Positions 42,049 through 51,520 of a DNA stretch of 64,000 nucleotides are shown one piece after another. The position numbers and the translations under genes were made by a program. This DNA is from Deinococcus koreensis (lineage in GTDB: Bacteria; Deinococcota; Deinococci; Deinococcales; Deinococcaceae), in NCBI RefSeq assembly GCF_002901445.1, contig NZ_PPPD01000001.1, positions 124,001-188,000 on the forward strand, written 5' to 3'. The number at the start of each line of letters is the position of its first letter. The first letter of the stretch is position 1. Below the pieces are notes generated by a model. That model ran no database searches. It was not told the origin of the DNA and saw only the letters and a program-made list of their open reading frames with translations.

Positions 42049-42528
42049 GTGACCCTCCGTCTCGCCTTCCTGCCGGCACTGGCGCTGGCCACCGGCCTGC
42101 TCGCGGCCTGCGACGTTCCCGCGAAGCCGCAGTCCAGTCAGCCGCAGTCCAGCCAGCCGGTGGCTGTCCAGAGCCAGCGCGCTTCGACGGCGGGCGCGTC
42201 CAGCCAGAGCCCCAGCAGCCGCGATCCGGACAGCGGCCTGCGCTGGATGTCGGCCTCAGACCTGCCGCGCGAGGGACGGGCCACCCTGCAGGCCATCGCG
42301 CGGGGCGGGCCCTTCCGCTACGCCAAGGACGGCGTGACCTTCGGCAACCGCGAGCGCGTCCTGCCCCGGCAGCAGCGCGGCTACTACCGCGAGTACACCG
42401 TCCCCACGCCCGGCGAGGGCGACCGCGGCGCCCGGCGCATCGTGTGTGGGGGCCAGAGGGCCACCAGCACCGCCGAGTGCTACTACACCAGCGACCACTA
42501 CGCCACCTTCAGGAGACTCCGCCCGTGA
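42049..42528 (+). CDS. Barnase/RNase Sa-type guanyl-specific ribonuclease, predicted lipoprotein
   Basis: Exported RNase of the barnase/N1/T1 superfamily, 159 residues. Signal peptide with lipobox LLAAC (Cys21) and a Ser/Gln/Pro-rich linker to residue 58. The catalytic domain matches RNase Sa closely: FRYAKDGVTFGNRE, the base Glu115 in YYREYTVPTPG, Arg129/130 in RGARRIV and the acid His150 in TSDHYATFRRL. GTG 42049 was chosen over ATG 42043 by promoter spacing. Its stop overlaps the inhibitor gene (GTGA), so toxin and inhibitor are co-translated. Confidence 0.85.
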   Translation: MTLRLAFLPALALATGLLAACDVPAKPQSSQPQSSQPVAVQSQRASTAGASSQSPSSRDPDSGLRWMSASDLPREGRATLQAIARGGPFRYAKDGVTFGNRERVLPRQQRGYYREYTVPTPGEGDRGARRIVCGGQRATSTAECYYTSDHYATFRRLRP

Positions 42529-42923
42529 TCCAGGTGTTCGATGAGGCCCCCAACGGCCTGCAACCCGCCCCACACGATCCCCGGATGCTCGCCGCCGGCC
42601 ATCAGGTCGCCGTGCGCGAGATCAATTTCAGAGACGTCCACGACAAGGAGTCGCTGATGCTGGCCTTTCTGCGTGGCCTGGGCCTGTCGCAGACCTTCGG
42701 GCGCAACTGGGACGCCCTGTACGACGTCCTGACCGACCCCGAGTCCCGGCCCGCCAAGTCGGCCGTGCTGCTCTGCAGTTACGCCTCGTTCCGAAAAAAG
42801 CACCCTCACCTCTCGGCCGATCTGGAGAGGGTGATGCTGGACGCCCAGGCCACCGCCGCCGAAGCCGGCCGCAGCCTCTGGCTCCTGCTGGAGGAACCCG
42901 ACAGCGACACCCGGCACTGGTAG
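42525..42923 (+). CDS. Barstar-type RNase inhibitor
   Basis: 132-residue protein of the barstar family, cytosolic, binding and blocking the barnase-type enzyme before its export. The N-terminal 28 residues form a short extension; the fold proper includes VREINFRDVHDKESLMLAFLRGL and the binding-helix region FGRNWDALYDVLTDPE near residue 58, equivalent to the barstar helix that plugs the active site. The C-terminus has LERVMLDAQATAAEAGRSLWLLLEE. GTG start inside the RNase stop. A hairpin follows at 42953. Confidence 0.88.
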   Translation: MIQVFDEAPNGLQPAPHDPRMLAAGHQVAVREINFRDVHDKESLMLAFLRGLGLSQTFGRNWDALYDVLTDPESRPAKSAVLLCSYASFRKKHPHLSADLERVMLDAQATAAEAGRSLWLLLEEPDSDTRHW

Positions 42924-42952
42924 TCCCTGAAGAACATGAGTATTCCCACAAC

Positions 42953-42987
42953 TGGTCGATCCGAATTGCTGAGGCACGGATCGACCA
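42953..42987 (+). terminator. Hairpin after the barstar gene
   Basis: TGGTCGATCCG at 42953-42963 pairs perfectly with CGGATCGACCA at 42977-42987 over a 13-base loop, followed by a pyrimidine-rich tail. Confidence 0.55.
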
Positions 42988-43277
42988 GGACTTTCTCTAT
43001 CTGGCTCTCATAACTCCCGCAGCCTGTTCTTCACGACTGGGTGGCCGGTATGGCACCCCCTCCTCCCCCATCGGGTAAAGATTGGAGAGGGATGAGAACT
43101 TGTGAAAGATGAGCACTGAATGTCGTACGATTAATCCACGAACCGCTTCTGAGTTCGCCCGCAATTTACAGGGCGCCCGAAAACGGCGCTCTCATGGGCC
43201 GTTATGACCTCTGTCTTTTAGTCGGTCACCTTAGACAGAGCGAGCGAATGGTGAGACCCGCCCAGGAAGGAGGCTTC
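42988..43277. other. Long leader/intergenic region before the HYR lipoprotein gene
   Basis: About 290 bases, more A+T-rich than the surroundings. Possible promoter parts are TTGTGA at 43100-43105 and TACGAT at 43126-43131, but the 20-base spacer is long. GGAGG at 43269-43273 serves the HYR gene. An imperfect hairpin lies near 43170-43200. No riboswitch class recognised. Confidence 0.35.
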
Positions 43278-46200
43278 ATGAAGAGAGGCAAGCTCCTACT
43301 CCCCGTTCTCACCATGCTCGCTCTGGCGGGGTGTTCGCAGAGTGGAACGCCCACCGCTACCACACCGGCATCCGCGCCTACAGCAGCAGGGCGCCCGAAT
43401 ATCAAACCCCTTTCTGCTGGCACAGGAGACGCCACGGTTGGTGGTACCCAGACAGCTACGGTCACGCTCAGCGGCTGCGCGAATACGACTATCGACCGCA
43501 CTGTGCGTTACAGGATCACTGGCAAGCAGGACGGCACCGCTACCATCAAGTTCCCTAAGGGGTACATCTATTCCGGCGGAATCTGGATCGCCTCGCCTCC
43601 GGTCAATCTGACAAATGCCAGCACTTACCAGGTCTTCACGGTTGCCCCCCGCCCTACCGCCAGTGACGCGGCCCAGAACATTGATGTTACCCTCACCCTC
43701 ACGATTGGCAGCCACGTCACCGCAAACGCGTCGGCTGACGTTTCGGTAGCTCCCGCCGACATCTCAAACACCAATGCTACGGGCTCGAAACTGACGATTG
43801 CGACCAACGCTTACGCCGTTATCGGCACCAGCATCACCGCTTGCGCCCCTCCAGTCGCTAACAACACTGCGCCGGAACTGACCGTGCCAATGGGAATGAT
43901 GCTTGAAGCGACGGCTGCTTCTACGCCGGTTACTTTCGCGCCGGCCCCTACCGCCTTCGACACTGAAGACGCTGCTTTGAACCTCCCCCTGACCATCAGC
44001 TGCACGCCTGCCACCGGCAGCGGCTTTGCGGTGGGCACCACGACGGTTTCCTGCTCAGTCACGGATTCAGGCAAACGTCTGAACGGCAGCGCCGATTCGG
44101 CCGGGCCTAAGACCACCACCCTGAGCTTTCCCGTGACTGTTACCGACACCACGAGACCTCTGGTGACAGTGCCCGCGAACATCAGCATTGAGGCGACCAA
44201 GCCACAGGGCGCGGACGTAACCTTTGCCCCAGCCACCGCTACTGATCTGGCCAGCGGCGCTCTGACCCCTACTTGTGACAAGGCTAGCGGTGCCACCTTT
44301 CCTGTCGGTGTGACGACTGTCACCTGCTCGGCCACTGACGGCGCTGGTAATACCGGCACCGGCACCTTCACCGTGACGGTCACGGACACCGCCAAGCCCG
44401 TTCTAGCCACACACCTGGACGTCACGGCTGAAGCCACGAGCGCATCCGGCGCCCTGGTAACGTTCACCAACCCCACTGCGACTGACATCGTGGACACCAC
44501 CCCGACGGTCAGCTGCGCCCCTGTCAGCGGCGGCACCTTCGCACTGGGCAGCACGGCCGTCAGCTGCACCGCTACCGATGACGCGGGCAACAGCAGCTCC
44601 AGCATCTTCAATGTCATCGTGCGCGACACCACCGCCCCGGCACTGGCCCCGCATGGCGCCGTGACGGCCGAAGCGACCAGCTCGGCCGGCGCCACCGTGA
44701 CCTACACCAGTCCCGCGGCGAGCGACGCTGTGGACGCCACCCCGACGGTCAGCTGTACGCCCGCCAGCGGAAGCACCTTCGCGCTGGGTGCCCACACGGT
44801 GAGCTGCACCGCCACCGACGACGCGGGCAACCACAGCTCCAGCACCTTCAGTGTGACGGTGGCCGACTCCACGGCCCCGGTGCTGGCCGCGCACGCGAAC
44901 ATCACCGCCGAAGCCACCAGTGCTGCTGGCGCCGTTGTCACCTTCACCAACCCCACCGCGACCGACGCCGTGAGCACGCCTAACGTCAGCTGCACTCCGG
45001 CCAGCGGCAGCACCTTTGCTTTGGGCACGAACACCGTGACCTGCACGGCGACGGACGGCGGGGGGAACGAAGCCACCGGCAGCTTTACAATTACCGTTCA
45101 GGACAAGACGCCGCCCACCTTGCACCTGCCCAGTAACCTGACGCTGGAAGCCACCAGCCCGGCCGGCGCCATGGCGACCTTCTCCGCCACCGCCAGCGAT
45201 CTCGTCTCCGGCAATGTTGCGGTCAGCTGTGAGCCGGTCAGCGGCACGACCCTGGCTGTGGGCAGCACGACCACCGTGGAATGCTCGGCCACCGACGGCG
45301 GTGGCAACAAAGCCACCGGCAGTTTCACGATCGCCGTGGTCGATACCACCAAACCTGTCCTAACCCTCTCGGATGACCTGATCAGGGAAGCCACCGGGCC
45401 CATGGGCGCCGCCGTGACCTTCAACACCTCGGCCAGCGACCTCGTGTCTGGAAATGTCAGCGTCAGCTGTAACAAGACCAGTGGCGCCACCTTCGCGCTG
45501 GGCACCACCCCCGTCACATGCTCGGCCACGGATGATGCGGGTAACACCGCCAGCGGCAGCTTCGATGTGACCGTGCAGGACTCCACCAAACCAGATCTGA
45601 CCCTCTCCGACAACCTAATCAAGGAAGCGACTGGGCCTGCGGGCGCTGTCGTGACCTTCAGCAACACCGCAACTGACCTCGTTGATCTCACCGTGACTGT
45701 GGTCTGTACCCCGATCAGCGGCAGCACCTTCGCCCTGGGCACGGAGAGGGTCGATTGCTCGGCCACCGACGACGCGGGCAACAAGGCCACGGGCAGCTTC
45801 ACTGTCGAAGTACGCGACACGACCGCGCCCCATCTAACCGTTCCGACGAACCTGACTGAAGAGGCAACCGGGCCCAGCGGCGCCGTCGTCACATTCATCA
45901 CTAGCGCCACCGATCTGGTGGACGGCCCGGTCGCGGTGAGCTGTACCCCAGCCAGTGGCGGTACGTTCGTCCTGGGCGACACGACGGTCAACTGCTCAGC
46001 TACCGACGACGCAGGCAACAAGGCCTCCGGCAGCTTCAAGGTCATCGTTCGGGACACCACTCCGCCCAGCCTGAGCCTGTCTGGCAACCTGTCCGCAGAG
46101 GCCACAGGCCCCGGCGGCGCCTACGTCAGCTTCACCAACACTGCGCATGACCTTGTGGACGGCAGCGTCACAGTGACGTGCAAGCTTGGTACCACGACAA

Positions 46201-47369
46201 TCAGCAGCTCCCACACCTTCGCGCTGGGCACCACCACAGTCGATTGTTCGGCCACCGATGCTCACGGCAACCCTGCCAGCGGCAGCTTTAATGTTGTTAT
46301 CGAGGACAGAACTGCCCCTTCCCTGCGCCTGCCCGCCGCCATTTCACTGGAAGGCGACACCCTCGGTGGACGGAACGTGAGCTTCACGCCCAGTGCGACA
46401 GACCTCGTGGACGGCCCGGTCGCAGTGAGCTGCGACAAGGCCAGTGGAAGCCTCTTCCCCGTCGGCACTACCACCGTCACGTGCTTGGCGAAGGATGGCC
46501 GCACACCCGCCAACTCCGCCACGGGCAGCTTCACAGTCACCGTGCAGGACGCCACCAACCCTGTCCTAACCCTCCCGGGCAACCTGACCGCAGAAGCCAC
46601 GGGCCCTGGTGGCGCCGCTGTCAACTTCAGCACCTCGGCCACAGACCTCGTCTCGGGCACCGTCAGCGTCAGCTGTGACAAGGCCAGCGGCGCCACCTTC
46701 CCGCTGGGTACCACCACCGTGACCTGCTCGGCAACGGACGGCGCAGGGAACAAAGCCACCGGCAGCTTCGAAGTCAAGGTGCAGGACACCACCGCGCCTG
46801 TCCTGGCCGCGCACGCCAACGTCACCGCCTTCGCCACGGCGAACGGTGTCGCGACCGTGACCTACACCAATCCCACGGCTACGGATGCGATCAGCACCCC
46901 GACCGTCTCCTGCACCCCGGCCAGTAGCAGCCCCTTCTCAGTCGGCACCAAGGTCGTGACCTGCACGGCCACCGACGCGGCGGGCAATGCCTCGACGAGC
47001 ACCTTCAATGTGATCGTGGCCTACAACTTCACCGGCTTCTTCCAGCCCATCGACATGGGCAACGTCTACAACACCGTCAAGGTCGGCAGCGCCGTGCCCG
47101 TGAAATTCAAGCTGGGCGGCAACCAGGGCCTGAGTATCTTCGCGCCTGGCTTCCCCAACGCCACATCAGTCAACTGCTCGACCAGCACTCTGGACGACAT
47201 AGAAGAACTCTCGGCCGCTACTGTATCCGGGCTCAGCTACGACGCCACCTCCGGGCAGTACAACTACGTCTGGAAGACCAGCTCGGCCTTCAAAGCGGGC
47301 TCCTGTTACCAGTTGAACGTCAAGTTTATCGACGGCAATACGCAGAGCGCCCTCTTCAAGTTCAAGTAA
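43278..47369 (+). CDS. Giant predicted lipoprotein with 13 HYR domains
   Basis: 1363 residues. Signal peptide with lipobox LAGC (Cys19), then a Thr/Ala-rich region and a first beta domain of about 180 residues. From about residue 200 to 1245 come 13 tandem HYR (Ig-fold) repeats of 78-95 residues, each with the pattern L-x5-EATGP-G-A-V-x-F, a Cys near VSC and a second Cys in the CSATDDAGN turn. The C-terminal ~115 residues match a PxKF-type domain (VGSAVPVKFKLGGNQGLSIF). Such proteins usually serve in surface adhesion or as spacers. ATG 43278 has GGAGG four bases upstream. A terminator follows. Confidence 0.88.
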   Translation: MKRGKLLLPVLTMLALAGCSQSGTPTATTPASAPTAAGRPNIKPLSAGTGDATVGGTQTATVTLSGCANTTIDRTVRYRITGKQDGTATIKFPKGYIYSGGIWIASPPVNLTNASTYQVFTVAPRPTASDAAQNIDVTLTLTIGSHVTANASADVSVAPADISNTNATGSKLTIATNAYAVIGTSITACAPPVANNTAPELTVPMGMMLEATAASTPVTFAPAPTAFDTEDAALNLPLTISCTPATGSGFAVGTTTVSCSVTDSGKRLNGSADSAGPKTTTLSFPVTVTDTTRPLVTVPANISIEATKPQGADVTFAPATATDLASGALTPTCDKASGATFPVGVTTVTCSATDGAGNTGTGTFTVTVTDTAKPVLATHLDVTAEATSASGALVTFTNPTATDIVDTTPTVSCAPVSGGTFALGSTAVSCTATDDAGNSSSSIFNVIVRDTTAPALAPHGAVTAEATSSAGATVTYTSPAASDAVDATPTVSCTPASGSTFALGAHTVSCTATDDAGNHSSSTFSVTVADSTAPVLAAHANITAEATSAAGAVVTFTNPTATDAVSTPNVSCTPASGSTFALGTNTVTCTATDGGGNEATGSFTITVQDKTPPTLHLPSNLTLEATSPAGAMATFSATASDLVSGNVAVSCEPVSGTTLAVGSTTTVECSATDGGGNKATGSFTIAVVDTTKPVLTLSDDLIREATGPMGAAVTFNTSASDLVSGNVSVSCNKTSGATFALGTTPVTCSATDDAGNTASGSFDVTVQDSTKPDLTLSDNLIKEATGPAGAVVTFSNTATDLVDLTVTVVCTPISGSTFALGTERVDCSATDDAGNKATGSFTVEVRDTTAPHLTVPTNLTEEATGPSGAVVTFITSATDLVDGPVAVSCTPASGGTFVLGDTTVNCSATDDAGNKASGSFKVIVRDTTPPSLSLSGNLSAEATGPGGAYVSFTNTAHDLVDGSVTVTCKLGTTTISSSHTFALGTTTVDCSATDAHGNPASGSFNVVIEDRTAPSLRLPAAISLEGDTLGGRNVSFTPSATDLVDGPVAVSCDKASGSLFPVGTTTVTCLAKDGRTPANSATGSFTVTVQDATNPVLTLPGNLTAEATGPGGAAVNFSTSATDLVSGTVSVSCDKASGATFPLGTTTVTCSATDGAGNKATGSFEVKVQDTTAPVLAAHANVTAFATANGVATVTYTNPTATDAISTPTVSCTPASSSPFSVGTKVVTCTATDAAGNASTSTFNVIVAYNFTGFFQPIDMGNVYNTVKVGSAVPVKFKLGGNQGLSIFAPGFPNATSVNCSTSTLDDIEELSAATVSGLSYDATSGQYNYVWKTSSAFKAGSCYQLNVKFIDGNTQSALFKFK

Positions 47370-47385
47370 GCCCTCCGCCCTCCTG

Positions 47386-47420
47386 CGGCCGCTCCGGGAC
47401 TTGTCCTGGGCGGCCGTTTC
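47386..47420 (+). terminator. Terminator after the HYR gene
   Basis: CGGCCGC at 47386-47392 and the following GGGAC pair with GTCC and GCGGCCG, ending in TTTC. Starts 16 bases after the stop. Confidence 0.6.
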
Positions 47421-47693
47421 CTGTCGGGTGAACGCACCCCGGTGCGCCCGAGCGCCACCCAGGGCCAGGGATGAGGCCGGCTGTGTCCATCCAGAGCGAC
47501 TTCTCATTCGACCGACAGGATCAGGAAGGGCGGCTCACCTACAGTTCTGCTCAGCGGGCCGGGGGCTGTCTCCGGCCGCTGTAACGCGTCGATTGACGAT
47601 GCAGAAACGCGGCAGAGGGCAGGATCTGCCGGAGTAGCGAACCTCGGCATCGAGGTCAGGACGGGCTGGACAGTCCCGGAGGAGTAGCTGTTG
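47421..47693. other. Intergenic region without a supported gene
   Basis: About 270 bases ahead of the next lipoprotein gene. Contains GGAGGAG at 47678-47684, which serves the ATG at 47694; no clear promoter seen. Confidence 0.35.
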
Positions 47694-48734
47694 ATGATTT
47701 CGATTTCAAATCTGATGACCCCGAAGCTGGTCAGGGTGTCGCTCCAGGCATCGGCCACCGCGCTGCTGTCGCTGAGTCTGATGGCGTGTGCCGAATCCGG
47801 TCAGGCGACCGCCCCGACACCGCCCGGGGACGTGGTGACGCTGGGCGCCCAGCCGGGAACCGTGGTGTTGAGCGGCGTGCAGAACGAGGAGAGCGCCCCG
47901 CAGAGGGTGACGCTGACCAATCCGGGCTCGGCGCCGGTGCAGATCGACAGCCTGAGCTTCGGCGGCGCCAGTCCTGAGGCGTTCAGGCTCGCCTCGGTGC
48001 CCAGCCTGCCCCTCACCCTGGCCGCCGGGCAGAGCGTCGATGTTCAGGTCAGGCTCGCAGCCCGCGCCGTGACCTCTGTGACCGGGGACGTCCTGCGGGC
48101 CACCCTGCAGGCGCGGGGCACGGGGATCAGCGGCGAGGTGCCCATCAGCGCCCTGCGCGCGGCTGGGCTGGAGGGCAACTTTGAGCCCTCACTGGCGCAG
48201 ATCGTCGACACGCTGGGCTACCGCCTGAACGTGGGGACGAACGCCCTGATCCTGGGCACCGATGCCATGCCGCGGGGCGAGGAAGTGAGTGCGCCGCTGT
48301 TCCGGCAGGCTGGCGCCGGGAAGGTCACCCTGCGGCCGGTCGCGCGCTACTCGCCGGACGGCCCCTCCCCCTTCGGCCTGTTCACCATGAGCGGCTCGGC
48401 GCCGCAGCTCAAGGCCCTGGGCACCCTGGCCACCGGCACGTATCAGACGCTGAATCCGCGGCTGGTCGAAGGTGTGTCCAGCGTCTCGTTCGAGAGCACG
48501 CAGAAATTCGGCATCTATCTGGCGGCCAACAGCTACGCGCCCCAGAACACCTACAGCCTGGACGCCGTCAACACCGGATCGACCAGACACGCCGTCCGCG
48601 TCTACCCGCTGCGGGATGCGGCCGGACAGCCGGTCGCCAACAGCTACCTGCTGGGCTTCGAACCCTCCCGGAATGGCGACTATCAGGACGTGGTGTTCAT
48701 TCTGGAGAACGTGGTGCCCACGACCTATCCGTGA
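47694..48734 (+). CDS. Predicted lipoprotein with hydin/ASH-like domain
   Basis: 346 residues. Signal peptide with lipobox LMAC (Cys32). Residues 50-150 resemble an ASH/hydin-type Ig-like domain (TLTNPGSAPVQIDSLSFGG, then SLPLTLAAGQSVDVQVRLA). The C-terminal part contains LFTMSGSAPQLKALG and ends DYQDVVFILENV, a pattern often found in surface proteins with malectin or similar modules. Function unknown. It is followed by a carbohydrate-binding lipoprotein, suggesting a surface glycan role for the pair. A TTG three bases earlier is an alternative start. Confidence 0.68.
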   Translation: MISISNLMTPKLVRVSLQASATALLSLSLMACAESGQATAPTPPGDVVTLGAQPGTVVLSGVQNEESAPQRVTLTNPGSAPVQIDSLSFGGASPEAFRLASVPSLPLTLAAGQSVDVQVRLAARAVTSVTGDVLRATLQARGTGISGEVPISALRAAGLEGNFEPSLAQIVDTLGYRLNVGTNALILGTDAMPRGEEVSAPLFRQAGAGKVTLRPVARYSPDGPSPFGLFTMSGSAPQLKALGTLATGTYQTLNPRLVEGVSSVSFESTQKFGIYLAANSYAPQNTYSLDAVNTGSTRHAVRVYPLRDAAGQPVANSYLLGFEPSRNGDYQDVVFILENVVPTTYP

Positions 48735-49173
48735 GGCCGGCGCTGACCTAAGCACTCTGCAAACCCGCCCATGACCGGGCCTGGCGTCCTGCCGGGCCCG
48801 TCGTCCGTGTGCGCCAGGCGGCCGATCCGCCCAGGCGGAGCGTCTGCAGACGTCCATGAGTCGGACTGTTGACGCTCCGTGCCGTCGACCCCCTGCACAC
48901 GGCTCCTCTGGCCTCCGGAGGCTCAGAGTGACCGGCGCGCATTGAATCTTCATGAAGCTTGATTTTCATGAGGCCCGTGGGTGTACTGGACGGCAAGTCC
49001 TGGTCTGGCGCGAGCCCGGTGGTGGAGAGGCTCCACCGGTACAGCGGCTGCGCGCCCCCGGACTGCTCGGGCACCCAGGGGGGCGTATGTGGCACGGGAC
49101 TTCGCGGAGCGCAGCGGCGGGGAATGGGCAGGGTTCGATGGACTCAGGACGGGCTGCACGCTGGCGCCCCAGG
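48735..49173. other. Gene-poor region before the Kelch lipoprotein
   Basis: About 440 bases. In-frame starts of the Kelch gene exist at 48952 and 49138, but the lipoprotein signal begins at 49174. No clear promoter or RNA found. Confidence 0.3.
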
Positions 49174-51282
49174 ATGCGGCAGCTGTGGTGGGTGGGAGCC
49201 CTGGCGCTGGCGGGCTGCGCCCAGCCGGGGTCTCCCGGTCAGCCGGCGGGGGGCGCCGCCCCTGAAGCGGGCGGGGCCTGGACGTGGTCGCGCAGCGCGG
49301 AGCCCGGCCTGAGCGCCCAGGTCATCGACGCGGGCGACAACACGCTGAGTTACGAGGCCTGGACGTCGGCCACCAATGGCTGGGGGCCGATCGAGCGCGA
49401 CCGCAGCAACGGGGAGGCCCGCTCCGGCGACGGCCGCACGCTCACGCTGGGCGGCCAGACCTATGCCCGAGGCTTCGGCGTCCACGCGAATTCCAGCATG
49501 AGTTTCGCCGTGCTGGGCCAGTGCCGCCGCTTCACGGCCGATGTCGGCGTGGACGACGAGGTGGGCAACCGGGGCAGCGTGGTCTTCCAGGTCTTCGCGG
49601 ACGGCGCCAGGCTGTTCGACAGCGGTGTCCTGACCGGCGCCGACGGGGCGCGGCGCGTCGATGTGGACATCGCGGGACGCCGCGAGTTGCGCCTGGCGGT
49701 CGGTAGGGCCGGGAGCCCGGACTTCGACCATGCCGACTGGGCCGGAGCGCGGCTGATCGGCTGCGACCCTGCGGCCACGCTGCCCCCGGCGCCACCGCCA
49801 CCGCCCCCAGGAACGGCCCCGACGATCCGGATCAACGCGGGCGGGCCGGCCCAGTCGGTCGGCGGCGTGAGCTGGACCGCCTGCGACGCCGCGGGGTGCC
49901 AGGGGTACGCCGAGGGGGGATTCGCCTACGCGCCGAGTCCGGCGCCCGCCATCGTTGGCGCCGCGGCGCCGGCCAGTGCCGCCCTCTACCAGAGCGAGTG
50001 GACGGGCGGGGAGACCCGGGGAGTGCCGGCTGGGGGCACGGCGTTCGCCCTGCGGGTGCCGGTGCCCAACGGCGAGTATCAGGTGCGCCTGCATTTCGCC
50101 GAGCTGAACAAACCCGCCGCGGGCCTGCGGGTCTTCGACGTCCTGCTGGAGCGTCAGCTGGTGCTGCAGAACCTCGATATCTTCCGCGAGACCGGGGGGC
50201 TGAACCGTCCGCTCGTCCGGAACTTCACGACCCGGGTTCAGGACGGCCGGCTGGATCTGGACTTCATCCGGCGGGTGGAGAACGCCAAGCTGAGTGCGCT
50301 GGAGATCCTTCCGGTCGGCACCGGCGGGACAGTCCCACCGCCGCCCGCCCCCGCGCCGCTGGCCTGGACGCCACGGGCCGCCGCGCCCAGCACCCTGTAC
50401 GAAGGGCAGGGCGCCGCGCTGGGCGCCCGGCTGTATGTCTTCGGCGGCTACGACAGGAACCTCAACGGTCGGCCCATCGCCACCCGCGCCGCCCGCACCT
50501 ACGACCCCGCCACCGACCGATGGGCAGCGCTGCCGGACGTCCCCGAGTTCCTGACCCACGCGGGCGTGGCCGTCGACGGCACCGCCCTCTACCTCGCCGG
50601 GGGCTTCCTGGGCGATCACCCCGGGCCGCATACCGACCACGTGTGGAAATTCGACACGTCGGCGAACACCTGGACGGCCATGGCCCCCCTGCCCGGCGGC
50701 CGGGCCGGCGGAGCCCTGGTGCGGCTGGGCCGCGACCTCCACTATTTCGGGGGCACCCAGCGCAGTGGCGGGCGCTACCTTCAGGACTTCGGCGACCACT
50801 GGACGCTGAATCTGGACTCGCCCGCCGGGTGGCGCCCGGCCGCGCCCCTTCCCAACCCGCGCAACCACCTGGGCGGCGTGGAGCTGGGTGGGCGCCTCTA
50901 CGCCATCGGCGGCCAGCACCTCGGCAACGAGGCCAGCGGCAATCAGACCGACGTCCACGTGTACACCCCGGCGACCGACTCCTGGCGGGCCGTGAGTCCC
51001 CTGCCGCTGCCGCTGGGGCATATCACCTCGTCGACCCTCGTCTGGCGGGGGCGGATCGTGGTGGTGGGCGGCGTGACCCAGGGCAGCGGCAACGGCGGGA
51101 TTGAGGGCCGCGAACTGGAGACGGTGCTCAGTTACGATCCGGCCACCGACCGCTGGACTGTTCTGACCCCACTGCCGGGGCCACGGCAATCCTCGGTGGC
51201 CGACACCATCGGTGACGCCCTGGTGGTCACGACAGGTTCCACCTCCGCCGGGCCGACGAACACGACCTGGATCGGGCGGTAG
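49174..51282 (+). CDS. Predicted lipoprotein: NPCBM, malectin and Kelch-repeat domains
   Basis: 702 residues with lipobox LAGC (Cys15). Residues about 35-190 match an NPCBM carbohydrate-binding module ([43 protein letters not shown]). After a Pro-rich linker, residues 215-385 match malectin ([37 protein letters not shown]). After a second Pro-rich linker, five to six Kelch repeats fill the rest ([36 protein letters not shown]). Probably a cell-surface glycan-binding protein. The start at 49138 would give a longer Arg-rich signal and remains possible. A 12-bp hairpin follows. Confidence 0.83.
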   Translation: MRQLWWVGALALAGCAQPGSPGQPAGGAAPEAGGAWTWSRSAEPGLSAQVIDAGDNTLSYEAWTSATNGWGPIERDRSNGEARSGDGRTLTLGGQTYARGFGVHANSSMSFAVLGQCRRFTADVGVDDEVGNRGSVVFQVFADGARLFDSGVLTGADGARRVDVDIAGRRELRLAVGRAGSPDFDHADWAGARLIGCDPAATLPPAPPPPPPGTAPTIRINAGGPAQSVGGVSWTACDAAGCQGYAEGGFAYAPSPAPAIVGAAAPASAALYQSEWTGGETRGVPAGGTAFALRVPVPNGEYQVRLHFAELNKPAAGLRVFDVLLERQLVLQNLDIFRETGGLNRPLVRNFTTRVQDGRLDLDFIRRVENAKLSALEILPVGTGGTVPPPPAPAPLAWTPRAAAPSTLYEGQGAALGARLYVFGGYDRNLNGRPIATRAARTYDPATDRWAALPDVPEFLTHAGVAVDGTALYLAGGFLGDHPGPHTDHVWKFDTSANTWTAMAPLPGGRAGGALVRLGRDLHYFGGTQRSGGRYLQDFGDHWTLNLDSPAGWRPAAPLPNPRNHLGGVELGGRLYAIGGQHLGNEASGNQTDVHVYTPATDSWRAVSPLPLPLGHITSSTLVWRGRIVVVGGVTQGSGNGGIEGRELETVLSYDPATDRWTVLTPLPGPRQSSVADTIGDALVVTTGSTSAGPTNTTWIGR

Positions 51283-51296
51283 GGACAGGCGGCGAC

Positions 51297-51332
51297 GGGG
51301 AGCACGGGACGGCTGTTCCGCCCGTGCTCCCC
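51297..51332 (+). terminator. Hairpin after the Kelch lipoprotein gene
   Basis: GGGGAGCACGGG at 51297-51308 pairs perfectly with CCCGTGCTCCCC at 51321-51332. No T-tract. Confidence 0.55.
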
Positions 51333-51339
51333 ACAAGCG

Positions 51340-51361
51340 AAACCCCCGCGCGGGGCGGGGG
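51340..51361 (-). terminator. Terminator after tRNA-Lys
   Basis: On the minus strand CCCCCGC pairs with GCGGGGG and is followed by TTT, 16 bases after the tRNA end. Confidence 0.55.
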
Positions 51362-51376
51362 CGGATCATTCCGTGC

Positions 51377-51452
<76 letters not shown>

Positions 51453-51520
51453 TCACCGCGCCCGGTGCCCTGTGGGGCGTCTGGCAGCGGGTGTGAGTAT
51501 ACGGAGGGAGCCGGGAGCTG

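Noticed and set aside
43090..43260. Riboswitch ahead of the HYR gene
   Set aside because: The region is structured and A+T-richer, but I could not match it to the c-di-GMP or any other riboswitch consensus.
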